Origin: Bacillus sp. 1NLA3E
GTDB lineage: Bacteria > Bacillota > Bacilli > Bacillales > Cytobacillaceae
DNA: 64,000 nucleotides
Assembly (NCBI RefSeq): GCF_000242895.2
Contig: NC_021171.1
Location: forward strand, 1,398,001-1,462,000
Reading direction: 5' to 3'
The notes beneath the pieces are model-generated. The model worked only from the letters and a program-made list of their open reading frames with translations. It was not told where the DNA came from and did not search any database. This document shows positions 9,331-18,126 of this stretch, one piece after another. The position numbers and the translations under genes were made by a program. Numbering within the stretch: position 1 is the first letter of the stretch; the number at the start of each line of letters is the position of its first letter.

Positions 9331-10557
9331 GTGGATTCCTCATCCTATCATGTAACGCGCCAACAATTCTTCAATAAAGTGGTGGATTTCTGGCCGGATC
9401 TTTATGGAGAAGAGTATGCACTTTATGATATTTTTGAAACTGATCGTGATTTTATAAAAAAAGTCCACCAATCATCGGAGCGAATTGGCCATATTTTTTT
9501 TAAAATATCCAAGCTTCTTCGTAAGGTCAATGATGAGATATTATTGGAGATGGGGTTCCCAGAGGAAACTCTTTCTTTTTTACGAATACCATCGCACACG
9601 GCGGAAAGTGTGATTTCTCGCCTCGACTTGGTTCAAAGCGGAACTACCTTTAAATGTTTAGAAATGAATTCAGATACTCCGACCTTTATTAAAGAAGTAT
9701 TTAATATCAATGAGTTGATCTGTAAGGAGTTTCAACTGGAAAACCCTAATCGAGGGATGAACCGAAAGCTCAGTGAGGTCGTTCGAAACAGCATTAATGC
9801 TTCAATAAGACAGAAACAACCAAATGTTATTTTCACCTCGCATTATGACCATCTTGAAGACCGAAACACGGCGTTGTATCTTCAAAAGATATCTCAATTT
9901 CCTTCTAAATATCTTCCTCTCAACCGACTCCGTATTGTGAAAGGGGAAGGTCTTTACGATGACGAGGGGCAGAAAATTGATGTTCTTTATCGGCAAACCT
10001 TTCCAATTGAAAATTTGATATGTGATGAAGATGAAGCGGGTAATCCGATTGGTATATGGCTTCTCGAATTAGTCCAATTAGGTTGCCTAGCTATTATTAA
10101 TCCCCCCTCTTCCTTCCTTTTACAAAATAAAACGGTTCAGGCGGTGATATGGGGGTTGCATCAGGATAAACACCCATTTTTTACTGAAGAAGAACATGGG
10201 TGGATCAACGAGCATTTCCTTCCTACATACCTTGAACCAGACTCTTTTTTAAAAGCGAAGCAGGCCTACGTCAAAAAACCTTCGTTTGGTCGAGAGGGAG
10301 ACACGGTCGAAATTTATGATGGAAACGGAAACCTAAAAGCGGAAGATGTCTTAAAAACGTATCAAAAATATATTCCAATCTATCAAAAGTATATTGAGCT
10401 TCCAACAGTTCCCTTTTTCAGTGAAAAAGGGAAACAACAGGGACATATGATTATTGGTAGTTTTCTCTTAAATGGTCAACCGGGAGGAATTGGGTGTCGG
10501 GTTGGGAACCTTATTACCGATAATCTGTCGTATTTTTTACCAATTGGTGTCCGCTAA
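9331..10557 (+). CDS. Glutathionylspermidine-synthase-like ATP-grasp amidoligase
   Basis: The 408-residue protein matches the C-terminal synthetase domain of glutathionylspermidine synthase and lacks the N-terminal amidase domain. Visible family motifs are LEMNSDTPTF (substrate/ATP-grasp entry), KKPSFGREGD (nucleotide-binding loop) and a C-terminal MIIGSFLLNGQPGGIG block. Such enzymes form amide bonds using ATP; for the stand-alone YjfC/YgiC type the physiological substrate is uncertain, so polyamine, peptide or protein targets are all possible. I chose GTG at 9331 because AAAGGAG (9316-9322) lies at correct spacing. Upstream in-frame ATGs overlap the preceding gene and lack a site. It is the only clear enzyme in the cassette. 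Confidence 0.85.
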   Translation: MDSSSYHVTRQQFFNKVVDFWPDLYGEEYALYDIFETDRDFIKKVHQSSERIGHIFFKISKLLRKVNDEILLEMGFPEETLSFLRIPSHTAESVISRLDLVQSGTTFKCLEMNSDTPTFIKEVFNINELICKEFQLENPNRGMNRKLSEVVRNSINASIRQKQPNVIFTSHYDHLEDRNTALYLQKISQFPSKYLPLNRLRIVKGEGLYDDEGQKIDVLYRQTFPIENLICDEDEAGNPIGIWLLELVQLGCLAIINPPSSFLLQNKTVQAVIWGLHQDKHPFFTEEEHGWINEHFLPTYLEPDSFLKAKQAYVKKPSFGREGDTVEIYDGNGNLKAEDVLKTYQKYIPIYQKYIELPTVPFFSEKGKQQGHMIIGSFLLNGQPGGIGCRVGNLITDNLSYFLPIGVR

Positions 10558-10580
10558 AGTGGAGGAAAGGAGGGGAACCT

Positions 10581-11612
10581 ATGTGGATTTTACATAAAAT
10601 ATTTTCGAAGTTAAGTAAAGTTAGTCTTGGGAAATTAGTGGCTATTACGATTTTAGTCATTTTCGCAAGCAGTTTTACGATGCGAAATTTAGAACCTAAA
10701 ACCTTTCCGACCTTTTTTGATGCTTTATGGTGGACGATGACGACCATTGTAACGGTTGGTTACGGAGATTTCTATCCTAGTAGTCAGGTCGGACGAATTT
10801 TTACCATGCTATTGCTGTACACGGTTGGAATCGGGGCGATGGGTCTTATTATTGGGAAGATATTTGAGAGCTTTAGTTTGTATCGGAAGCTAAAGGAGGA
10901 AGGTAAGTTGAAATATTCGGGGGAAGGTCATTATATATTAATAGGATCATCAAGGGAGAAAATGCAAAATGTGTTGGAGGAAATCATTAGTACCGAAACC
11001 AAAGCGGAAATAGTCATTATTGATAATGACATTAAATGTCCAATTGAACACGAACGGGTCCATTTTATCAGTGGTGATCCCGCCGATGAGGAAATCTTGT
11101 TGAAGGCGAACATTCTTGAATCAAGATCCGTTTCGATTTTTACTGATGAGCGAATTGAACTTACCGAATATGCGGATGGGAAAACTCTGCTGATTGCATC
11201 CCGGGTTGAGTCTATCTCTAAACGGTTCCAAAAAAGTATCTACACCATAGTAGAAATCATGAAGGAAAATCATATTTCCTTATTCGAATACGCACATGTC
11301 GATGAGTTTATTTTGGCTAAGGAATCGGTTTCCCGCTTGATGGCGCAGGCTGCAATCTACCCTGGGTCGAGCCGTTTATTTAAGCAATTACTCAGCAATA
11401 CAGATAAAGACAATCTATATGAAATCTACAAGAAACCACAATGGAATACATATAAAGATGCGGCTATGGATTTATTTGATTTAGGGGCAACCCTCATTTC
11501 GGACGGAAGTCATTTAGACATAGCCAGGAGACCGAACGACTCAATTGCGGATGATGCAAAAATGTTTGTGATTTGTGATGAAGTGACGTATAAGAAAATA
11601 AAAAATTCCTAG
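10581..11612 (+). CDS. Two-helix K+ channel with RCK/TrkA-N domain
   Basis: This is a small inner-membrane potassium channel of the Kch/YugO/MthK plan. TM1 is about 18-32, then a pore helix, the selectivity filter TVGYGD at 58-63, TM2 about 72-93 and a cytoplasmic RCK domain. The RCK begins GHYILIGSS, so the usual GxGxxG nucleotide motif is degenerate. A C-terminal RCK_C-like part reaches residue 343. A GGAGGAAAGGAGG site precedes the ATG. It is 23 bp after the ATP-grasp gene and ends the cassette. Its presence suggests the cassette links envelope or amide chemistry to ion or membrane-potential control; that is inference. Confidence 0.88.
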   Translation: MWILHKIFSKLSKVSLGKLVAITILVIFASSFTMRNLEPKTFPTFFDALWWTMTTIVTVGYGDFYPSSQVGRIFTMLLLYTVGIGAMGLIIGKIFESFSLYRKLKEEGKLKYSGEGHYILIGSSREKMQNVLEEIISTETKAEIVIIDNDIKCPIEHERVHFISGDPADEEILLKANILESRSVSIFTDERIELTEYADGKTLLIASRVESISKRFQKSIYTIVEIMKENHISLFEYAHVDEFILAKESVSRLMAQAAIYPGSSRLFKQLLSNTDKDNLYEIYKKPQWNTYKDAAMDLFDLGATLISDGSHLDIARRPNDSIADDAKMFVICDEVTYKKIKNS

Positions 11613-11656
11613 ATGGGGCCTTAATTAGGGAGAGTTAACAACCTGGACGACACACC

Positions 11657-11685
11657 TTGACAGTGGTTCACGTTCTGTGTAAAAT
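11657..11685 (+). promoter_or_regulatory. Sigma-A promoter of ylxM-ffh
   Basis: A consensus TTGACA (11657-11662) and TAAAAT (11680-11685) are separated by exactly 17 bp, about 41 bp before the ylxM start. It makes ylxM-ffh independent of the upstream cassette. Confidence 0.85.
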
Positions 11686-11725
11686 AAGTTGTAAAGGCTT
11701 TTCACTTAACAAGGGGGGAATAGCG

Positions 11726-12058
11726 ATGCTGGAAAAAACAACACGCATGAATTATCTATACGATTTTTATCAATCGTTGTTAACCCCAAAGCAGAGCAGC
11801 TACATGTCCCTATATTACCTAGAAGACTATTCCTTAGGAGAAATCGCTGAAGAATATAATATAAGCCGGCAAGCTGTTTATGACAACATAAAGAGAACCG
11901 AAGCGATGCTAGAGGAATACGAGGAAAAGTTATTGCTGTTACAAAAATTTCAAGATCGTTGCAAGCTTCTTGCCGACATAAAGGAAATGCTTGCAGAAGA
12001 AACACCTTCTAAACAGGCACTGTATGAAGCAGTGGCTGAAGTAGAGAAACTAGATTAG
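11726..12058 (+). CDS. ylxM: SRP-associated helix-turn-helix protein YlxM
   Basis: The 110-residue protein is the UPF0122 partner of the signal recognition particle. The N-terminal half contains a sigma-70 region-4-like helix-turn-helix ([20 protein letters not shown], about 37-56), then a helical Glu/Lys-rich tail. In Gram-positive bacteria it modulates Ffh/FtsY GTPase activity and protein targeting. The ATG at 11726 has an AAGGGGGGAA ribosome site; an in-frame TTG farther upstream lies inside the -35 box and cannot be the start. It is 13 bp before ffh, the conserved pairing. Confidence 0.93.
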   Translation: MLEKTTRMNYLYDFYQSLLTPKQSSYMSLYYLEDYSLGEIAEEYNISRQAVYDNIKRTEAMLEEYEEKLLLLQKFQDRCKLLADIKEMLAEETPSKQALYEAVAEVEKLD

Positions 12059-12071
12059 GAGGCGGCAAAGC

Positions 12072-13424
12072 ATGGCGTTTGAAGGATTGGCCGACCGACT
12101 GCAAAATACGATCCAAAAAATCCGCGGTAAAGGGAAAGTAAACGAAGCGGATGTTAAGGAAATGATGCGTGAAGTTCGTCTCGCTCTTCTAGAGGCTGAC
12201 GTTAACTTTAAGGTAGTCAAGGAATTTGTTAAAAAAGTAAGTGAGAGAGCACAAGGTCAAGAGGTTATGAAAAGCCTTACACCTGGACAACAAGTCATTA
12301 AGGTCGTAAAAGAGGAACTAACGGAGTTAATGGGCGGCGAACAAAGTAAAATTGCCGTTTCTAATCGTCCTCCTACTGTAATTTTAATGGTGGGTCTACA
12401 AGGTGCTGGTAAAACAACAACATCAGGAAAACTTGCAAACCTACTTCGAAAAAAGTACAATCGGAACCCGTTGCTCGTTGCGGCCGATATTTATCGTCCA
12501 GCAGCAATCAAACAGCTTGAGACGCTTGGCAAGCAGCTTGGAATGTCTGTCTTTTCCCTTGGTGATCAAGTAAATCCGGTTGAAATAGCGAAACAAGCGA
12601 TTGCAAAAGCTAAGGAAGATCATCATGACTATGTATTAATTGATACAGCAGGTCGATTGCATGTTGACGAAGCACTTATGGATGAATTAAAACAGATAAA
12701 AGAGCTTACGAAGCCTGATGAAATCTTCCTTGTCGTTGATGCGATGACTGGTCAAGATGCTGTAAACGTAGCCCAAAGCTTTAATGAGACTCTGGGACTT
12801 ACGGGTGTTGTCTTAACCAAGTTAGACGGTGATACTCGTGGTGGTGCAGCCTTGTCGATTCGTTCTGTTACCAATACACCGATTAAATTTGTCGGTCTTG
12901 GTGAGAAAATGGATGCGTTGGAGCCTTTCCATCCTGAACGCATGGCATCAAGGATCTTAGGAATGGGAGATATGCTAACCCTTATCGAAAAAGCCCAAGC
13001 TAATGTAGATGAGGAGAAAGCAAAAGAGTTAGAAAAGAAGATGCGCACAGCTTCTTTCACTCTGGACGATTTTCTTGATCAACTCGGGCAAGTTCGTAAC
13101 CTAGGTCCGCTTGATGAACTATTAAAGATGATGCCTGGTGCGAACAAGATTAAGGGTTTGAATAATGTTCAAATTGATGAAAAACAAATTTCCCATGTGG
13201 AAGCCATCATTCAATCGATGACAAAGGAAGAAAAGCTGCATCCTGAGGTGATTAATGCGAATCGTCGTAAACGGATCGCCAAAGGAAGTGGAACAGCAGT
13301 TCCTGATGTCAATCGTCTTCTAAAACAATTTGAAGACATGAAGAAAATGATGAAACAAATGACTGGCATGCAGCAAAAAGGGAAGAAAAAAGGTGGTTTT
13401 AAGCTACCGTTTAATCCTTTCTAA
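12072..13424 (+). CDS. ffh: Signal recognition particle protein Ffh
   Basis: Ffh is the SRP54 GTPase that binds signal sequences of nascent proteins together with scRNA. The 450-residue protein has an N domain, a G domain with GLQGAGKTTTSGKLA near 104-118, DTAGRLHVDE and TKLDGDTRGG. A methionine-rich M domain ends MKKMMKQMTGMQQKG with a basic tail. Length is normal. It works with FtsY, encoded 4 kb upstream, and is cotranscribed with ylxM. The downstream gap holds the rpsP promoter. Confidence 0.97.
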   Translation: MAFEGLADRLQNTIQKIRGKGKVNEADVKEMMREVRLALLEADVNFKVVKEFVKKVSERAQGQEVMKSLTPGQQVIKVVKEELTELMGGEQSKIAVSNRPPTVILMVGLQGAGKTTTSGKLANLLRKKYNRNPLLVAADIYRPAAIKQLETLGKQLGMSVFSLGDQVNPVEIAKQAIAKAKEDHHDYVLIDTAGRLHVDEALMDELKQIKELTKPDEIFLVVDAMTGQDAVNVAQSFNETLGLTGVVLTKLDGDTRGGAALSIRSVTNTPIKFVGLGEKMDALEPFHPERMASRILGMGDMLTLIEKAQANVDEEKAKELEKKMRTASFTLDDFLDQLGQVRNLGPLDELLKMMPGANKIKGLNNVQIDEKQISHVEAIIQSMTKEEKLHPEVINANRRKRIAKGSGTAVPDVNRLLKQFEDMKKMMKQMTGMQQKGKKKGGFKLPFNPF

Positions 13425-13468
13425 AGCTTGATTGGTGCATCCAAAATTTAGGTGTTAAGAAAAAACAC

Positions 13469-13497
13469 TTTACAAACTTTTTATTCATTGTTATTAT
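13469..13497 (+). promoter_or_regulatory. Sigma-A promoter of rpsP operon
   Basis: TTTACA (13469-13474) and TATTAT (13492-13497) are separated by 17 bp, about 39 bp before the rpsP start. It would drive rpsP-khpA-ylqD-rimM-trmD. Confidence 0.8.
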
Positions 13498-13535
13498 ATT
13501 ATCTTGTGTGAAACTATTCGGAGGTGCTATTTAAA

Positions 13536-13808
13536 ATGGCAGTAAAAATTCGCTTAAAACGTATGGGAGCAAAAAAATCTCCTTTCTATCGTATTGTAGT
13601 TGCTGATTCTCGTTCACCACGTGATGGACGTCAAATTGAAACAGTTGGAACATATAATCCTGTTGTTCAACCAGCACAAGTATTAATCAACGAAGAGCTT
13701 GCTCTTAAATGGTTACAAAATGGTGCAAAACCATCTGATACAGTTCGTAACCTTTTCTCTAGCCAAGGCATCATGGAAAAATTCCATAATGTTAAAAACA
13801 GCAAGTAA
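13536..13808 (+). CDS. rpsP: 30S ribosomal protein S16
   Basis: The 90-residue basic protein starts [26 protein letters not shown], diagnostic of S16, which binds 16S rRNA early in 30S assembly. The ATG at 13536 has a GGAGGTG site. It heads an operon with KH protein and rRNA/tRNA maturation factors, the standard Bacillus order. Confidence 0.97.
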   Translation: MAVKIRLKRMGAKKSPFYRIVVADSRSPRDGRQIETVGTYNPVVQPAQVLINEELALKWLQNGAKPSDTVRNLFSSQGIMEKFHNVKNSK

Positions 13809-13820
13809 TTCGAGATTCCT

Positions 13821-14051
13821 ATGAAGCAGCTTATTGAAACGATTGTTAAGCCCCTTGTTGATTTTCCAGATGATGTCTTAGTTGACGTCATTGAAGAGGA
13901 TCACCGCGTAACCTATAAGCTTTCTGTCAACAAGATTGACATGGGAAAAGTAATTGGAAAGCAGGGGCGCGTTGCAAAGGCCATTAGAACAGTAGTCTAT
14001 GCAGCAGGATCATCACAACAGAAGAAGATTTTTTTAGAAATCTCAGAATGA
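13821..14051 (+). CDS. khpA: KH-domain RNA-binding protein KhpA (YlqC)
   Basis: This 76-residue protein is a single type II KH domain with the GxxG loop in KVIGKQGRVAKAIRTV (about 44-59). KhpA forms homodimers or pairs with KhpB (Jag) and binds RNA, influencing cell division and elongation in Firmicutes. It starts 12 bp after rpsP, its conserved neighbour. The ribosome site is modest (GAGATTC), so coupling to rpsP translation is likely. Confidence 0.93.
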   Translation: MKQLIETIVKPLVDFPDDVLVDVIEEDHRVTYKLSVNKIDMGKVIGKQGRVAKAIRTVVYAAGSSQQKKIFLEISE

Positions 14052-14144
14052 GGAGGGGCATCCCTCCTCTTTTCGTATATATTAATAGATAGTTCCATCA
14101 TATGTCTTTTCCTCGGGGAATAAGTGCTATGGGAGGCGATCGAA

Positions 14145-14537
14145 ATGAAACTACTTCAAACTGTCGTGATAAAACAAGTATTAACGGAACAAAGTAAGGA
14201 CAATTTATTTGATAAATACCATTCAAAAAAATTGCAGTTACAAAAAGAATGTGATCAACTTAGGTTTGAATTAAAAAAGTTGGAAAAAGCAAAAAAATAT
14301 CAGCCTGCTAGTTTAATGAAGCATTTTGAAAAAGAAATCCAAGCACGGCATGAAAAAATCAAGTTAGCAGACTTCCAAATCGAACAACTACATATCCTAC
14401 CATTAGGAAGCGAATTAAAAGAACGAGAAGTACAAGCACTTGTTGAGTTAAATGAAGGAGATAGCTGGGAGGAGTTTCTAACTGGCAAAACCATTGTGAT
14501 TAAAGATGGTTTAGTGGCAGAAATACGAGAAAGGTGA
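14145..14537 (+). CDS. ylqD: YlqD family coiled-coil protein
   Basis: The 130-residue protein has a charged, strongly helical middle (about 25-75, [19 protein letters not shown]) predicted as coiled coil and a small C-terminal domain ending [13 protein letters not shown]. It corresponds to B. subtilis YlqD between khpA and rimM. No biochemical role is established. The ATG at 14145 follows GGGAGGCG at good spacing; an upstream in-frame TTG/ATG pair lacks this. Its stop overlaps the rimM ribosome site, indicating tight coupling. Confidence 0.88.
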   Translation: MKLLQTVVIKQVLTEQSKDNLFDKYHSKKLQLQKECDQLRFELKKLEKAKKYQPASLMKHFEKEIQARHEKIKLADFQIEQLHILPLGSELKEREVQALVELNEGDSWEEFLTGKTIVIKDGLVAEIRER

Positions 14538-14545
14538 CTTTAATT

Positions 14546-15070
14546 ATGGATAAATGGTTTAATGTTGGAAAAATCGTTAATGTACATGGCTTAAAAGGAG
14601 AAGTTCGGGTAATTTCAACAACGGACTTTGTTGCTCAGCGGTTCAAGCCTGGAAATCATTTATTTTTATTTATGCCAGGGGCGAATTCAAACAGCCCAAT
14701 TGAATTAAAAGTGGTTAGTCATCGCACTCATAAAAACTTTGAGTTACTAACCTTTGAAGGATTCGAGGATGTTAATCTCGTCGAGAAATTTAGGGACGGG
14801 ATATTAAAAGTTCCTGAAGATCAGCTTGGTGCACTCGATGAGGGTGAATTCTATTTCCATGAAATTGTAGGCTGTCTTGTTTGTACAGTACATGGCGAAG
14901 AAATAGGAAAAGTAACCGAGATTTTAACCCCAGGTGCAAATGATGTTTGGGTTATTAAGCCTAAAACAGGAAGGGACATTTTAATCCCTTATATTGCGCA
15001 AATCGTAAAAAAGATAGATGTTAAAGAAAAAATCATTTTGATAGAGCCAATGGAAGGCCTTTTATCATGA
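14546..15070 (+). CDS. rimM: 16S rRNA processing protein RimM
   Basis: RimM assists late maturation of the 30S head and binds S19. The 174-residue protein begins [22 protein letters not shown], the family N-terminal barrel motif, and has a C-terminal PRC-barrel with GREILIPYI-type sequence ([13 protein letters not shown]). The start at 14546 is preceded by AAGGTGA inside the ylqD stop region. An in-frame GTG at 14534 lies inside that site and was rejected. Its stop overlaps the trmD start. Confidence 0.95.
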   Translation: MDKWFNVGKIVNVHGLKGEVRVISTTDFVAQRFKPGNHLFLFMPGANSNSPIELKVVSHRTHKNFELLTFEGFEDVNLVEKFRDGILKVPEDQLGALDEGEFYFHEIVGCLVCTVHGEEIGKVTEILTPGANDVWVIKPKTGRDILIPYIAQIVKKIDVKEKIILIEPMEGLLS

Positions 15071-15810
15071 TGAAAATTGATGTTCTTTCGCTTTTCCCTG
15101 AAATGTTTTCAGGTGTATTCACCCAGTCAATCTTAAAAAAAGCTGCTGACAGCGGTTCGGTTAACTATAATGTTGTCAATTTTCGGCAGTTTTCGGATAA
15201 TAAACATCAGACTGTAGATGATTACCCGTACGGTGGGGGAGCAGGAATGGTTTTAAAGCCTCAACCTATTTTTGATGCCGTTTCAGAGCTTTTGAATGCT
15301 GATACCGATGCTACTCCGCGTGTAATCCTGCTTTGCCCACAAGGAGAACGATTTACGCAAAAAAAGGCAGAGGAACTGTCAGAAGAACAGCATCTAATTT
15401 TTATCTGTGGCCATTATGAAGGCTATGATGAAAGAATTCGCGAATATTTAATTACAGACGAAATTTCCATTGGTGATTATGTTTTAACCGGAGGAGAGCT
15501 TGGGGCAATGGTCATCATTGATAGCGTCGTTCGCCTCCTTCCTGGGGTCCTAGGAAATGAAGAATCTCATCAGAAAGACTCATTTAGCACGGGCTTTCTT
15601 GAGCATCCCCATTATACTAGACCAGCAGAATTCCGTGGCATGAACGTACCTGATGTTCTTTTATCTGGAAATCACCGATTGATTGAAGAGTGGCGGACAA
15701 AGGAATCGTTGCGTCGTACGTACTTAAGGCGTCCTGATTTACTTGAAAAAGTAGAACTTACAGAACAGCAACAAAAGTGGCTGGAAGAATTGCGGAATCA
15801 GCACGACTAA
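15070..15810 (+). CDS. trmD: tRNA (guanine-N1)-methyltransferase TrmD
   Basis: TrmD methylates G37 in tRNAs with a G at position 36 and prevents +1 frameshifting. This SPOUT enzyme shows the trefoil-knot segment [12 protein letters not shown] and [15 protein letters not shown]. Homologues begin MKIDxLxLFPEM, so I use the ATG at 15070 (246 residues); the adjacent ATG at 15067 would add one Met. Translation is coupled to rimM by stop/start overlap. No terminator follows before the rplS leader. Confidence 0.95.
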   Translation: MKIDVLSLFPEMFSGVFTQSILKKAADSGSVNYNVVNFRQFSDNKHQTVDDYPYGGGAGMVLKPQPIFDAVSELLNADTDATPRVILLCPQGERFTQKKAEELSEEQHLIFICGHYEGYDERIREYLITDEISIGDYVLTGGELGAMVIIDSVVRLLPGVLGNEESHQKDSFSTGFLEHPHYTRPAEFRGMNVPDVLLSGNHRLIEEWRTKESLRRTYLRRPDLLEKVELTEQQQKWLEELRNQHD

Positions 15811-15885
15811 CTGTTGCGAAAGCATAGTGTTTGTGGTATGATAATTTTTGTGACTTGGGCTGTAAAGTACTAAGTCTTGATAACG

Positions 15886-15935
15886 ATGTTCCGCTGCAAT
15901 CATAAAAAGGAATGTAAGAGCATCTGTGGGAGGAG
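15886..15935 (+). promoter_or_regulatory. Putative L19 (rplS) leader RNA
   Basis: Upstream of rplS the sequence TTCCGCTGCA ... AATGTAAGAGCATCTGTGGGAGG can pair (CCGC with GTGG, TGCA with TGTA) and resembles, from memory, the Firmicutes L19 leader of Rfam. Such leaders are thought to let L19 regulate its own mRNA. The pairing would involve bases just before the ribosome site. Confidence 0.55.
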
Positions 15936-15944
15936 TTGAAAACG

Positions 15945-16289
15945 ATGCAAAAATTAATTGAAGATATCACAAAAGAACAACTTCGTTCTGATCTTCCTTC
16001 GTTCCGTCCTGGTGATACTGTACGTGTACACGTAAAAGTTATCGAGGGTACTCGCGAACGTGTTCAGCTCTTTGAAGGTGTTGTGATTAAGCGTCGTGGC
16101 GGTGGAATCAGCGAAACATTTACAGTTCGTAAGATTTCTTACGGTGTAGGTGTTGAACGTACATTCCCTGTACACACACCAAAAATTGCGAAACTAGAAG
16201 TTCTTCGTCGCGGTAAAGTCCGTCGTGCGAAACTTTATTACCTACGTAATCTTCGTGGTAAAAAAGCTCGTATTAAAGAGATTCGCTAA
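15945..16289 (+). CDS. rplS: 50S ribosomal protein L19
   Basis: The 115-residue basic protein contains the L19 motifs [13 protein letters not shown] and [14 protein letters not shown] and lies at the 30S-50S interface. The ATG at 15945 has a strong GGGAGGAG site; the in-frame TTG at 15936 directly abuts that site and was rejected. A strong terminator follows. Confidence 0.97.
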   Translation: MQKLIEDITKEQLRSDLPSFRPGDTVRVHVKVIEGTRERVQLFEGVVIKRRGGGISETFTVRKISYGVGVERTFPVHTPKIAKLEVLRRGKVRRAKLYYLRNLRGKKARIKEIR

Positions 16290-16300
16290 TAAACAAAAAG

Positions 16301-16329
16301 TGGGGGCTTGGTTTCAAGCCCCTTTTTTG
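16301..16329 (+). terminator. Intrinsic terminator after rplS
   Basis: The stem GGGGCTTG (16303-16310) / CAAGCCCC (16315-16322) with a GTTT loop is followed by six T. Confidence 0.9.
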
Positions 16330-16361
16330 TAGGAATAAATTAGCATTACCACTTTAATAGT

Positions 16362-16477
16362 TTGGCTATGTTAAAGCTCAATATTGATTTTTTTCACAAT
16401 GTTGATTGGAGTGGAGAAGGCTCACCGCCTGCCCCCGGAAGGCAAGTGCCTAGAACGGAAATCTTTAACAGAGCCAA
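16362..16477 (+). repeat. Family A element, internally deleted copy (116 bp)
   Basis: It begins TTGGCTATGTTAAAG and ends CTTTAACAGAGCCAA, inverted repeats matching at 14 of 15 bases. Inside are the usual left junction (CAATGTTGATTGGAGTGG) and right half (GGCTCACCGCC...GGAAATC), but the central CTGCGGG/GGCGC section is missing. This copy best defines the element ends. No obvious flanking target duplication is visible. Confidence 0.8.
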
Positions 16478-16644
16478 GTAAGCATGTGGGCAAATTTCGT
16501 CCATATTTTAAATAAATATTTCCAACAAGATACAAAAAGGTTAAATATTTATGAAAAAGGTAATCCCATCGTGTTTATTTTTTTAGACTTATGTAAAATA
16601 GACCTAGGTGAACACTTTTTAAGTTGAGAATGGTGGGGAATTTA

Positions 16645-17196
16645 ATGACAAAAAAGAAAAACGAACTTTGGGAATGGACAAAAGCATTAGTAATTGCAGT
16701 TATTTTAGCTGCTGTAATTCGCACCTTTTTATTCGCACCAATAGTTGTTGATGGTCTATCTATGATGCCGACACTTCATAATTCGGATCGAATGATTGTT
16801 AATAAATTTAGTTATAAAATTGGTGACCCTAAGCGCTTTGATATTATTGTTTTCCACGCTCCAGAAGGTAAAGATTACATAAAACGTGTAATTGGCTTAC
16901 CCGGTGATGAAATAGAATATAAAAATGATACCCTTTATATAAATGGGAAAGCATATAAAGAGCCATACTTAGATGAATATAAAAAATCAGTCATTGATGG
17001 CCCGCTAACGGAGCCGTTTACTCTCGAAGAAAAAATCGGCAAGAAGAAGGTACCAGCAGATAATTTATTTGTTATGGGTGATAATCGCCGTTATAGTAAA
17101 GACTCAAGACATATCGGTACGGTACCATATAAAAAGGTGTTAGGAAAGACAAGCATCCTATATTGGCCAATAAAGGATATGCAGATTGTGGATTAA
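16645..17196 (+). CDS. lepB: Signal peptidase I (type I, SipS/LepB family)
   Basis: The 183-residue membrane protease removes signal peptides from secreted preproteins. One N-terminal transmembrane anchor (about 13-33) is followed by the catalytic Ser39 in DGLSMMPTL and Lys80 in DYIKRVIGLPGD. The conserved box GDNRRYSKDSRHIG lies near the C-terminus. The ATG at 16645 follows GGTGGGG at good spacing; two upstream in-frame starts overlap that site. B. subtilis has no sip gene here, but some other Bacillus have one between rplS and rbgA. Paralogues elsewhere are likely. Confidence 0.93.
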   Translation: MTKKKNELWEWTKALVIAVILAAVIRTFLFAPIVVDGLSMMPTLHNSDRMIVNKFSYKIGDPKRFDIIVFHAPEGKDYIKRVIGLPGDEIEYKNDTLYINGKAYKEPYLDEYKKSVIDGPLTEPFTLEEKIGKKKVPADNLFVMGDNRRYSKDSRHIGTVPYKKVLGKTSILYWPIKDMQIVD

Positions 17197-17232
17197 AAAG
17201 GTAAATTAGAACAAGTAAAAGGGGTGACAGTG

Positions 17233-18126
17233 ATGACGATTCAATGGTTCCCCGGACATATGGCAAAAGCTCGCCGAGAGGTGACAGAAAAGCTTAAACT
17301 GGTTGATATCATATTTGAATTGGTGGATGCTAGGGTTCCTTTTTCATCTAGAAATCCGATGATTGATGAGATAATCCAGCATAAACCGAGATTGGTTTTA
17401 TTAAATAAAGCCGATATGGCTGATCGGGAAGTAACGAAACAATGGATTCGTTATTTTCAAGATAATGGAGTCGCCGCATTAGCAATTAATTCTCAAGAAG
17501 GCATTGGAATGAAAGAAATTGTTATTGAGGCAAAAAAACTTCTAAGTGAAAAATTTGATAAAATGAAATCTAGAGGAATTAATCCTAGGGCAATTAGAGC
17601 CATGATTGTCGGGATTCCCAATGCCGGAAAATCAACTCTTATCAACCGTCTAGCCAAGAAAAACATTGCCAAAACCGGTAATACTCCTGGGGTAACAAAA
17701 GCACAGCAATGGATAAAGGTTGGCAAGGAGTTGGAGTTACTAGATACTCCTGGTATTCTCTGGCCAAAGTTTGACGATCAAGAGGTAGGTCTGAAATTAG
17801 CCGTAACAGGGGCAATTAAAGACACGCTCCTTAATATGTATGAAATTGCAGCATATGCCCTTCAATATTTGGAAAGAGTGTACCCTGAAAGGCTGAAGGA
17901 ACGATACAAACTTGAAATGATTCCGGAAGATACAGTGGAGCAGTTTAATGTAATTGGAAAATTCCGTGGCTGCTTAGTTGGTGGTGGAGAAGTAGATTAC
18001 GATAAGGTCTCCGAATTGATTATCCGTGAAATCCGGATGGAGAAATTAGGTCCGCTCAGTTTTGAAAGACCAAGCGATCTTTTGGAAAAAATCGACGAGC
18101 TAGAGAATGAATCAAGACCCGTATAA
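17233..18126 (+). CDS. rbgA: Ribosome biogenesis GTPase RbgA (YlqF)
   Basis: RbgA is needed for late 50S assembly, promoting L16 incorporation. The 297-residue protein is a circularly permuted GTPase, with the G4 motif NKAD near 58 before G1 ([14 protein letters not shown], near 120) and G3 (DTPGILWP). The N-terminus [16 protein letters not shown] is family-typical. AAAGGGGTGACA precedes the ATG at 17233; the in-frame GTG at 17224 lies inside it. The 3' end of the gene is also one arm of the terminator. Confidence 0.96.
   Translation: MTIQWFPGHMAKARREVTEKLKLVDIIFELVDARVPFSSRNPMIDEIIQHKPRLVLLNKADMADREVTKQWIRYFQDNGVAALAINSQEGIGMKEIVIEAKKLLSEKFDKMKSRGINPRAIRAMIVGIPNAGKSTLINRLAKKNIAKTGNTPGVTKAQQWIKVGKELELLDTPGILWPKFDDQEVGLKLAVTGAIKDTLLNMYEIAAYALQYLERVYPERLKERYKLEMIPEDTVEQFNVIGKFRGCLVGGGEVDYDKVSELIIREIRMEKLGPLSFERPSDLLEKIDELENESRPV

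Noticed and set aside
8434-11612. Phage defence island interpretation of the ATP-grasp cassette
   Set aside because: No nuclease, TIR, reverse transcriptase or other defence effector is present; a membrane-channel cassette with amidoligase fits better, though abortive function cannot be excluded.
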